Positions 1 through 6,256 of a DNA stretch of 64,000 nucleotides are shown here, piece after piece (positions within the stretch are counted from its first letter, which is position 1; each line of letters starts with the position of its first letter). This DNA comes from UBA966 sp046350355. Its GTDB lineage: Bacteria; Planctomycetota; Phycisphaerae; Phycisphaerales; SM1A02. The stretch covers positions 328,214-392,213 of the forward strand of contig JAXMAN010000003.1 in NCBI GenBank assembly GCA_046350355.1. The letters are read 5' to 3'. Below the pieces are notes generated by a model. That model was not told the origin of the DNA, did no database searches, and was given only the letters and a program-made list of their open reading frames with translations. The position numbers were made by a program, and so were the translations under genes.

Positions 1-573
1 GAGGCGCTCGTCTTCTTCGGCGGCACCGCGACGGCGAACCTCTCCGTGAACATCGGACTGGCGTTCTGGGCCTTCCTCGCGATCCAGTGGCAGTCGCTGC
101 GCGAGCTGGGCATCAAGGGCTGGCTCGAGCACCTCGCCGGCGGCGAGGCGCTGCTGAGCAACAAGGGCCTCTGGGCGGTCGTCCCGATCATCTTCGTGGT
201 CGAGGTGCTGGGCCTGATCATCAAGCCCGCCGCGCTGGCCATCCGACTCTTCGCGAACATGGTGGGCGGCCACACGCTGATGGCGACCCTCATGCTCTTC
301 GGCGCCATGGCCGTGAGCCTGGGCGCGGCCGCGGTCGCGGGCATCTCGCTCGCCGCCGGCCTCTTCGCGCTGGTCATCACCTTCCTCGAACTCTTCGTCG
401 CCTTCCTGCAGGCGTTCATCTTCATGTTCCTCACGGCCGTGTTCATCTCGCAGATGGCGCACCATGACGAGCATCACGATGAGGAACATGGCCACGACGG
501 CCATGGGGCCGACGAGCATCACGGATCAGGCAGCGCGGACGCCCATTCGCCGAAGCCCGCGCACTCGCACTGA
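1..573 (+). CDS. atpB: F-type ATP synthase subunit a (5' end outside window)
   Basis: Membrane stator subunit of F-type ATP synthase; it forms the proton half-channels against the c ring. The frame is open from base 1, so the N-terminus is missing. The visible part has the conserved last helices, including RLFANMVGGH, which holds the essential Arg and Asn of the family, followed by two long hydrophobic segments. It ends in a strongly His/Asp/Glu-rich tail of about 40 residues after the last helix, which is unusual for this subunit. It is first in the run atpB-E-F-H-A on the same strand. The identity is secure; the function of the tail is unknown. Confidence 0.96.
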   Translation, partial: EALVFFGGTATANLSVNIGLAFWAFLAIQWQSLRELGIKGWLEHLAGGEALLSNKGLWAVVPIIFVVEVLGLIIKPAALAIRLFANMVGGHTLMATLMLFGAMAVSLGAAAVAGISLAAGLFALVITFLELFVAFLQAFIFMFLTAVFISQMAHHDEHHDEEHGHDGHGADEHHGSGSADAHSPKPAHSH

Positions 574-687
574 TCCACGGGCCGAAGACCCCCGACTCTT
601 CCCTTCCCGCCGCGTGGACCGCGGAAGGCACAATCGTCACCGACGCGGTCCACGGCGTCAGACATCCAGACACGGAGACATCGGAAC

Positions 688-1023
688 ATGAAGAACAAGC
701 TTGCACTCGTCGGCCTCGCCGCCCTCGCCGCCGCCGCCATCGTGGATCCCGCCCTCGCGCAGGACCACGCCGCCGCGATCGACACCGGCATGAAGGGCAT
801 GGGCATCGGCCAGGGCGCCGGCATCATCGGCGGCCTCGCCGTGATCGGCGCGGGCCTGGGCATCGGCAAGATCGGCGCCTCGGCCAACGAGAGCACCGCC
901 CGCCAGCCGGAGATGGGCGGCCGCATCTTCACCAACATGATCCTGACCGCGGCGCTCGTCGAAGGCGTCGCGCTCTTCGCGGTCGTCGTCTCGCTGCTGG
1001 CCTTCCAGTCCGCCGGCAAGTGA
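688..1023 (+). CDS. atpE: F-type ATP synthase subunit c
   Basis: Proteolipid of the rotating c ring. The protein has 111 residues: an N-terminal hydrophobic stretch (about 5-19) ending in ALA-QD that looks like a cleavable signal peptide, then the two-helix hairpin with glycine-rich helix 1 and the polar loop ARQPE. The ion-binding carboxylate is Glu92 in helix 2 (LVEGVALF). The glycine after Glu92, rather than Ser or Thr, and the lack of other Na+-site residues argue for proton coupling; this is an inference. The signal-like extension makes it longer than the usual 70-80 residues, as in several planctomycete-type c subunits. It lies between atpB and atpF. Confidence 0.96.
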   Translation: MKNKLALVGLAALAAAAIVDPALAQDHAAAIDTGMKGMGIGQGAGIIGGLAVIGAGLGIGKIGASANESTARQPEMGGRIFTNMILTAALVEGVALFAVVVSLLAFQSAGK

Positions 1024-1120
1024 TCCGCGATTGAATCTCCGGTTCCCCGCTCCGAAAGGGGCGGGGAACCCTTCCCGACCGACGCAGTCCCGACCGAATC
1101 CTCCCCCCAAGGAGAACCGC

Positions 1121-1654
1121 ATGAACCTCCTCCTGCTCGCATCCGCCGAAGGCGGCGCAGACCCCGTGGCCTTTGAGAAGCTCCCCGCGATCACCGCGGT
1201 GCTGGTCTTCGGCGCGGCCTTCCTCATCCTCGCGAAGTTCGTCTGGCCGACGATCGTGAAGGGCCTCGACGACCGCAACGCGAAGATCGTCGGCGAGATC
1301 AAGGCCGCCGAGGACGCCCGCGAGGCCGCCAAGGCCGCGCAGGCGGAGTTCGAGAAGCGCCTCGCCTCCGCGCGCGAGGAGGCCTCGAACATGATCAAGC
1401 AGGCCCGCGCCGACGCCCAGCGCGTCGCCGACGAGCTCAAGGCGCGCAACGAGCAGGAGCTGGCCGAGCGCGTCGCGCGCGCGAACGCCGACATCGAGGC
1501 CGCGCGCAAGTCCGCCGTCGCCGAGATGCACGCGCAGGCGGGGCTGCTCGCCACCGACATCGCCGCGCGCATCCTCAAGCGCCAGGTCAACGACCAGGAC
1601 AACCAGCGCCTCGTCGCCGAGTCGCTCCAGGAGCTCGCCTCCAGCCGGCGGTAA
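1121..1654 (+). CDS. atpF: F-type ATP synthase subunit b
   Basis: Peripheral stalk subunit linking Fo to F1. The ATG at 1121 is chosen because AAGGAG lies just upstream (about 1109-1114) and because the protein then has the family layout: a short N-terminus, one membrane helix (about residues 20-42, ending near KFVWPTI), then a long charged coiled coil rich in Ala, Glu, Lys and Arg. At 177 residues the length is typical. An in-frame upstream start at 1031 would add a proline-rich stretch with no family counterpart. The next gene follows 6 bases after the stop. Confidence 0.95.
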   Translation: MNLLLLASAEGGADPVAFEKLPAITAVLVFGAAFLILAKFVWPTIVKGLDDRNAKIVGEIKAAEDAREAAKAAQAEFEKRLASAREEASNMIKQARADAQRVADELKARNEQELAERVARANADIEAARKSAVAEMHAQAGLLATDIAARILKRQVNDQDNQRLVAESLQELASSRR

Positions 1655-1660
1655 CCCCCG

Positions 1661-2257
1661 ATGCCCACCCAGATCGACGAAGTCGCAAAGGTCTACGCCA
1701 AGTCGCTCTTCGAGCTCGCGCGCGAGCTCGGCGCGGGCGAGGCCGGCATCGCCGCGATGGGCGCGGAGCTGCGCGAGGTGTGCGAGATCGTGCGCCGCGA
1801 CAAGCGCGCGCTCGAGTTCTTCCGCTCCCCGATCATCGACCCCAAGCGCCGCGCCGCCTCGCTGCGCGCGATCTTCGCGGGCCGGGTCACCGAGACGCTG
1901 CTGAACTTCATCCTCGTCCTCAACGACAAGGGCCGCCTCCACGAGCTCCTCAACATCGAGGAGGCGTACGAGGCGATGGAGCAGGCCGCCTTCGGCCGCG
2001 TCGAGGTCGACGTCTACACGGTGGACGGCCGCCTCGACTCCTCCGCCGAGGGCTCCATCCGCGCGCAGCTCAAGTCCGCGCTCGGCAAGGATCCCGTGCT
2101 GCACGTCTACGCCGACCGCTCGATGATCGGCGGCCTGAAGGTGCGCATCGGCGACCAGCTCATCGACGGCTCCATCGACGCGCAGCTGCGCCGGATGCGC
2201 AGCTCGATCCTCTCGCGCGGCCTCGGCGGCCGCGACGCCACGAACTTCCTCCAGTGA
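1661..2257 (+). CDS. atpH: F-type ATP synthase subunit delta
   Basis: Stator subunit that joins the b stalk to the top of the alpha3beta3 head (OSCP/delta family). The 198-residue protein shows the helical N-terminal domain starting VAKVYAKSLFELARELG, a FRSPIIDPKRRAASL segment, LLNFILVLNDKGRL, and the C-terminal GGLKVRIGDQLIDGSI motif that marks the family. Its position between atpF and atpA is the usual one. The length is slightly above the 180-residue norm. Confidence 0.95.
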   Translation: MPTQIDEVAKVYAKSLFELARELGAGEAGIAAMGAELREVCEIVRRDKRALEFFRSPIIDPKRRAASLRAIFAGRVTETLLNFILVLNDKGRLHELLNIEEAYEAMEQAAFGRVEVDVYTVDGRLDSSAEGSIRAQLKSALGKDPVLHVYADRSMIGGLKVRIGDQLIDGSIDAQLRRMRSSILSRGLGGRDATNFLQ

Positions 2258-2330
2258 CCCCACGACTCCGGCGGGCGGCCTGACGGCCGGCCCGACGATT
2301 CCCGACTCAGACCCTCCCGAAAGGTTCGCC

Positions 2331-3878
2331 GTGAAGATCAAGACCGACGAAATCACCTCCGTCCTCAAGCAGGAGATCCAGAACTTCGCCAACCAGCTCG
2401 AGATCTCCGAGGTGGGCCAGGTGGTCGAGGTGGGCGACGGCATCGCCCGCGTCTACGGCCTCGGCAAGGTGATGTCCGGCGAGCTGCTCGAGTTCCAGAC
2501 GCAGAGCGGCAAGACCGTCACCGGCCTGACCATGAACCTGGAGCTCGACACCGTCGGCGCCGCGCTCTTCGGCGACACCGACCTCATCCGCGAGGGCGAC
2601 ACCGTCAAGGCGACGGGCCGCATCCTGGAGGTCCCCGTCGGTCCGCAGCTCCTGGGCCGCGTCGTCGATCCGCTGGGCGTGCCGCTGGACGGCGGCCCCG
2701 CGATCCGCGCCGAGGGCACCCGCAAGGTGGACATCGTCGCCCCCGGCATCGCCGCGCGCCAGCCCGTCAAGGAGCCGCTGCAGTTCGGCGTCAAGGCCGT
2801 CGACAGCATGATCCCCGTCGGCCGCGGCCAGCGCGAGCTGGTCATCGGCGACCGCAAGACCGGCAAGACCGCCGTCTGCCTGGACTGCATCATCAACCAG
2901 AAGCAGTACTGGGGCACCCCCGAGGCGGTCGTCTGCATCTACGTCGCGGTCGGCCAGAAGGACTCGACCGTCGCGGGCGTCGTCGACACGCTGCGCCGCA
3001 ACGGCGCGATGGACTACACGATCGTCGTGAACGCCGGCAGCTCGGCCCCCGCGCCGCTGCAGTACATCGCCCCCTATTCGGGCTGCGCGATGGGCGAGTA
3101 CTTCATGTGGCAGGGCAAGGACGGCAAGACCCCCAAGCACGTCCTGGTGGTCTACGACGACCTCTCCAAGCAGGCCGTCGCCTACCGCGAGCTCTCGCTG
3201 CTGCTGCGCCGTCCGCCCGGACGCGAGGCGTACCCCGGCGACGTCTTCTACCTGCACAGCCGCCTGCTCGAGCGCGCCACCAAGCTCAGCAACGAGAACG
3301 GCGGCGGCTCGCTGACCGCGCTGCCGATCATCGAGACGCAGGAAGGCGACGTCTCGGCGTACATCCCGACCAACGTCATCTCCATCACCGACGGCCAGAT
3401 CTACCTGCAGCCGGAGCTCTTCTCCGCCGGCGTCCGTCCCGCCATCAACGTCGGCATCTCGGTCAGCCGCGTCGGCGGCAACGCGCAGATCAAGGCGATG
3501 AAGGAAGTCGCCGGCTCGCTGCGCCTGGACCTCGCGGCCTACCGCGAGCTCGAGGCGTTCGCGCAGCTGGGCACCGAGCTCGACGCCGCCTCGCAGCGCC
3601 AGCTCGACCGCGGCGCGCGCATGGTCGAGCTGCTCAAGCAGGGCCAGTTCCAGCCCTTCGGTGTCATCGACCAGTGCATCTCGATCTTCGCCGGCTCCAA
3701 GGGCCTGCTGGACGACGTGCCGCTGAACCGCGTGAGCGCCTTCGAGAAGGGCCTGCTCGAGTACTTCCAGGGCCCGGGCAAGGCGCTGCGCGACCAGCTC
3801 GTGGAGAAGAAGTCCTTCAAGGGCATGGAAGACCAGTTCATTGCCGCGATGAAGGCCTTCAAGGCCACCTTCAAGTGA
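2331..3878 (+). CDS. atpA: F-type ATP synthase subunit alpha
   Basis: Non-catalytic nucleotide-binding subunit of the F1 head. It starts with GTG at 2331 behind a GAAAGG-type ribosome site. The 515 residues cover the beta-barrel N-terminus (VGDGIARVYGL), the P-loop GDRKTGKT at about 173-180, the signature PAINVGISVSRVGG near 370, and the helical C-terminus. Everything expected of a full-length alpha subunit is present. It is the last ATP synthase gene here: a terminator and an unrelated epimerase follow, so the gamma, beta and epsilon genes must be encoded elsewhere. Confidence 0.97.
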   Translation: MKIKTDEITSVLKQEIQNFANQLEISEVGQVVEVGDGIARVYGLGKVMSGELLEFQTQSGKTVTGLTMNLELDTVGAALFGDTDLIREGDTVKATGRILEVPVGPQLLGRVVDPLGVPLDGGPAIRAEGTRKVDIVAPGIAARQPVKEPLQFGVKAVDSMIPVGRGQRELVIGDRKTGKTAVCLDCIINQKQYWGTPEAVVCIYVAVGQKDSTVAGVVDTLRRNGAMDYTIVVNAGSSAPAPLQYIAPYSGCAMGEYFMWQGKDGKTPKHVLVVYDDLSKQAVAYRELSLLLRRPPGREAYPGDVFYLHSRLLERATKLSNENGGGSLTALPIIETQEGDVSAYIPTNVISITDGQIYLQPELFSAGVRPAINVGISVSRVGGNAQIKAMKEVAGSLRLDLAAYRELEAFAQLGTELDAASQRQLDRGARMVELLKQGQFQPFGVIDQCISIFAGSKGLLDDVPLNRVSAFEKGLLEYFQGPGKALRDQLVEKKSFKGMEDQFIAAMKAFKATFK

Positions 3879-3920
3879 CCGCGCGCCGGACGCGCCAGGC
3901 GTCCGCATCCCGAACCATCC

Positions 3921-3960
3921 CGCGGCGCCCGTCCCACGACGGGCGCCGCGCGTCCTTTTC
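3921..3960 (+). terminator. Intrinsic terminator after atpA
   Basis: A perfect 13-bp stem (3921-3933 with 3938-3950) and a 4-base loop CCAC are followed by CGTCCTTTTC. It lies 42 bases after the atpA stop and just before the next gene. It would end the atpBEFHA transcript, which supports a split ATP synthase locus. Confidence 0.8.
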
Positions 3961-3982
3961 GGCGCTGGCGTAGCCTGCGGCG

Positions 3983-4960
3983 ATGCTCGATCCCGCGCTG
4001 GAGGTCCACCGCACGCACTACCGGGGCCGGCGTGTGTGCGTCACCGGCGGGGCGGGGTTCATCGGCAGCCACCTGGCCGACGCGCTCGTGGAGTGCGGCG
4101 CGCAGGTGCGGATCATCGACAACTTCAGCAACGGGCGCGAGGAGAACCTGCGCGGCCCGGCGGCGGCGGCGGAGCTGGTGCGCGGGAGCATCGTCGACGC
4201 GGCGGCGCTGGACGCGGCCTTCGCCGGGTGCGAGATCGTCTTCCACCAGGCGGCGATGGGCAGCGTCCCGCGCAGCGTGGAGATCCCCGAGCAGTACCAC
4301 GAGAACAACGTGACGGGCACGGTCCGCGTGCTCGAGGCGGCGCGCCGCGCGGGGGTGCGCCGCGTCGTCTACGCCGCCAGCAGCAGCGCCTACGGCAACA
4401 CCGCGACGCTTCCCAAGGTGGAGACGATGCGCGCGGACACGCTCTCGCCCTACGCGTACACCAAGCTGGCGGGGGAGCACCTGCTGCGCGCCTGGTGCAA
4501 CTGCTACGGGCTCGAGGGGGTGAGCCTGCGCTACTTCAACATCTTCGGCCCGCGGCAGCGGCACGACTCGCCCTACGCGGCGGTCATCCCGCTCTTCGCG
4601 AAGCACCTGCGCGAGGGGACCTCGCCGGTGATCTTCGGGGACGGGAAGCAGACGCGCGACTTCACCTACATCGCCAACGCGGTGCACGCGAACATGCTTG
4701 CGGGGGCGGTCGCGGGGACGGGCGCCGGCGCGCTCGACGGGCGGACGGTGAACATCGCCTGCGGCGGTCGCTTCAGCCTGCTGGAGCTGCTCGAGACGAT
4801 GGCGCGGCTCATGGGCGCGCGCGCGACGCCGGAGTTCCGGCCGATGCGCACCGGCGACGTGCGCGACAGCGAGGCGGACATCCGCGCCGCCGGCGAGCTG
4901 CTGGCCTACCGCGTGATCGTCGGCTTCGAGGACGGGCTCGCGCGCACCGTGCGCGCCTAG
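3983..4960 (+). CDS. NAD-dependent sugar-nucleotide epimerase/dehydratase
   Basis: Extended short-chain dehydrogenase of the UDP-glucose/UDP-N-acetylglucosamine 4-epimerase type. The Rossmann motif GGAGFIGSHL is at about residues 14-23, Asp and Asn follow in IIDNFSNG, the active-site pair is in SPYAYTK (YxxxK), and RYFNIFGPRQ and RDFTYIANAV are typical of these enzymes. The 325-residue length fits. The substrate cannot be read from sequence; a role in cell-surface glycan precursor supply is an inference. It stands alone between the atpA terminator and a palindromic element. Confidence 0.9.
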   Translation: MLDPALEVHRTHYRGRRVCVTGGAGFIGSHLADALVECGAQVRIIDNFSNGREENLRGPAAAAELVRGSIVDAAALDAAFAGCEIVFHQAAMGSVPRSVEIPEQYHENNVTGTVRVLEAARRAGVRRVVYAASSSAYGNTATLPKVETMRADTLSPYAYTKLAGEHLLRAWCNCYGLEGVSLRYFNIFGPRQRHDSPYAAVIPLFAKHLREGTSPVIFGDGKQTRDFTYIANAVHANMLAGAVAGTGAGALDGRTVNIACGGRFSLLELLETMARLMGARATPEFRPMRTGDVRDSEADIRAAGELLAYRVIVGFEDGLARTVRA

Positions 4961-4971
4961 CCCGCGGTCGG

Positions 4972-5003
4972 GAAAATATGCCGGGCATGCCCGGCATATT
5001 TTC
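4972..5003. repeat. Palindromic element, copy 1 (probable two-way terminator)
   Basis: A perfect 32-bp palindrome: core GCCGGGCATGCCCGGC flanked by AAAATAT-type arms ending in ATATTTT. It sits 11 bases after the epimerase stop. A run of A/T on each side of a GC stem would let it terminate transcription in both directions. A near-identical copy lies at 6215-6248. Confidence 0.75.
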
Positions 5004-5020
5004 GGCGGGGGTGCCCATCG

Positions 5021-5061
5021 CAAAAGCGCAGTCGCCCGCGCGGCGAACCCGCGCGGGCGAC
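5021..5061 (-). terminator. Minus-strand intrinsic terminator
   Basis: Read on the minus strand: a 13-bp perfect stem (5049-5061 with 5031-5043) and a 5-base loop, followed by TGCGCTTTTGCG. It would end a transcript coming from higher coordinates. The only candidate source is the intergenic unit with the very strong ribosome site at 5158-5173, which suggests that unit is transcribed. Confidence 0.65.
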
Positions 5062-5119
5062 TGCTTCAGAGGGGTCGGGGGCAGCACCAGAGTGTGCAGA
5101 GCCCGTCGGGTGCACGGGA

Positions 5120-5158
5120 CTACCGGTGCCCGCCCTCGAAATCCTTGCGATCAATCAC
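5120..5158 (-). CDS. Possible 12-codon peptide behind a perfect Shine-Dalgarno site
   Basis: A GTG at 5158 opens a 12-codon frame reading V/MIDRKDFEGGHR and then TAG. I do not recognise the peptide. It is listed because the AGGAGG core ends 7 bases before the GTG, which is ideal spacing, within a 16-base exact complement of the 16S rRNA tail. A TTG at 5154 in another frame could instead start a 65-residue arginine-rich product that runs through the terminator hairpin, which is less likely. It could be a leader peptide, a ribosome-sensing element or chance. Confidence 0.3.
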   Translation of the reverse strand: MIDRKDFEGGHR

Positions 5159-5173
5159 TGGATCACCTCCTTT
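5158..5173 (-). promoter_or_regulatory. Exceptional ribosome binding site (full anti-SD complement)
   Basis: The minus strand reads AAAGGAGGTGATCCAG, complementary over 16 bases to the conserved 3' end of bacterial 16S rRNA. Ordinary genes in this window show only 4-6 base matches. The plus strand here equals the 16S tail itself, but the conserved 16S helix sequence does not precede it, so this is not an rRNA fragment. The surrounding 5062-5389 region holds no recognisable gene; it contains an 8-bp hairpin at 5226-5245. Confidence 0.6.
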
Positions 5174-5389
5174 GCAAAAGGGTCCTGCCCAGCCGTCGCG
5201 GCATCGACCGCCGCCGGGCGCTTTCCCCCGCAGCGTCCTGCGGGGCACACCCACACAGTAGCAGGCGTTTGGCGCCGTGTCGCCCCGAGGCGTGGATTCC
5301 TTCGAAGTTGCGGCCGTGGGGCGCGCCGTGGGCCGCTCGCCGCGGGCGCGCCGCGGGCCGTGCGCCGTGCGCCGCGGGCGCGCCACGCC

Positions 5390-5431
5390 AAAAAACAGAC
5401 CGGGGGCTGCCCTCACCGCACAGGCAGCCCC
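5390..5431 (-). terminator. Minus-strand intrinsic terminator
   Basis: On the minus strand: a 9-bp stem GGGGCTGCC/GGCAGCCCC (5431-5423 with 5411-5403), an 11-base loop, then CGGTCTGTTTTTTGG. It would end transcription of the small open frame at 5629-5483 and of the cytosine deaminase unit upstream, and it separates them from the unit at 5021-5389. Confidence 0.75.
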
Positions 5432-5482
5432 ACCGGTCGTCCCCTTGCCGTTCCCTCCTGGCGCGCGCCGGAGCGCGCTGCC

Positions 5483-5629
5483 TCAGGAAGTCCGGCGATG
5501 CTTGTTCCGATTCGTGAGGCAGACCGGAACCGGTCGGGGGGACAGCCGCAAGCGGTCCAGCGTCGGGGCAGGGGAGCGAACCTGAAGCCACCGAGCGAAG
5601 TCCTGGAGGAGCTTGGCGATGCTGTGCAT
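5483..5629 (-). CDS. Possible 48-residue small protein
   Basis: The ATG at 5629 is preceded by GGAGG with a 4-base gap, and the frame closes about 50 bases before an intrinsic terminator. The product starts MHSIAKLLQDFARWLQ, a short amphipathic helix, and ends in a basic tail. It has no family I recognise. Good translation and termination signals support it, but its short length and the lack of any known relative leave real doubt. It would be transcribed after the cytosine deaminase gene. Confidence 0.35.
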   Translation of the reverse strand: MHSIAKLLQDFARWLQVRSPAPTLDRLRLSPRPVPVCLTNRNKHRRTS

Positions 5630-5746
5630 GGTGCCTCCGTTTCGGAACAGCACCACCATCGGTTGCGCAGCCTCCCGGGGCAAGGCAACGGCGCGCGAAT
5701 CCAGCGTTTTTTACGGGGTGGGTCCGATCATTCGGCCCGCCGCGGC

Positions 5747-6199
5747 CTATTCCCCGATGTCCTCGGCCCACAGGTCGGGCTTCTCGCGCTGCAGGCGCTC
5801 CATGAGCTCGATGCAGCGGGCGTCGTCGGCGACGAGGAGCTCGATCTTGTTCGCGCGCATCCAGTCCTCGGCCCCCTGGAAGGTGCGGTTCTCGCCGATC
5901 ACCACGCGCGGGATGCGGAAGAGGATCGCGGTGCCGCTGCACATCGGGCAGGGGCTGAGCGTGCTCACCAGCGTGAGCGAGCGCCAGTCGCGGCGGCGGC
6001 CGGCGTTGCGCACGCAGGAGACCTCGGCGTGCGCGGTCGGGTCGCCGCTCTGCACGCGCATGTTGTGGCCGGCGGCGACCACCGTGCCGCGCGCGTCCAG
6101 CAGCGCGCTGCCGATGGGGATGCCCCCCTCGCGCCAGCTCTTCTGCGCCTGCGCGACCGCCTCGTCCAGTCCGGCCTTGATGATCTCGGGTGCCAGCAT
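5747..6199 (-). CDS. Cytosine deaminase, Fcy1 (yeast) type
   Basis: Zinc hydrolase predicted to convert cytosine to uracil and ammonia. With the ATG at 6199 the protein has 150 residues, matching the small fungal-type enzyme and not the large CodA amidohydrolase. The zinc and catalytic residues are His57 and Glu59 in TAHAEV and Cys84/Cys87 in SPCPMC. The GGIPIG, AAGHNMR and IPRVVIGENRTF segments and the C-terminal end PDLWAEDIGE closely resemble yeast cytosine deaminase as I remember it. A guanine or related base deaminase is the alternative. It would feed uracil to the pyrimidine degradation operon at 32-40 kb. It lies downstream of ftsK, separated by palindrome copy 2. Confidence 0.82.
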   Translation of the reverse strand: MLAPEIIKAGLDEAVAQAQKSWREGGIPIGSALLDARGTVVAAGHNMRVQSGDPTAHAEVSCVRNAGRRRDWRSLTLVSTLSPCPMCSGTAILFRIPRVVIGENRTFQGAEDWMRANKIELLVADDARCIELMERLQREKPDLWAEDIGE

Positions 6200-6214
6200 C
6201 GTCAGTCGCTCCCT

Positions 6215-6248
6215 GGAAAATAAGCCGGGCATGCCCGGCATATTTTCC
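6215..6248. repeat. Palindromic element, copy 2 (probable two-way terminator)
   Basis: A 34-bp palindrome with a single A/A mismatch, sharing the 16-base core and the A/T arms of the copy at 4972-5003. It lies between the ftsK stop (6257) and the cytosine deaminase start (6199), both on the minus strand, so it probably terminates ftsK. Two copies 1.2 kb apart flank the deaminase and the structured intergenic region. Confidence 0.75.
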
Positions 6249-6256
6249 TGCGGTGG

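Noticed and set aside
5158..5173. Fragment of 16S rRNA on the plus strand (sequence equals the 16S 3' tail).
   Set aside because: The bases before it do not match the highly conserved last helix of 16S, so only the anti-SD tail is matched; a minus-strand ribosome site explains it better.
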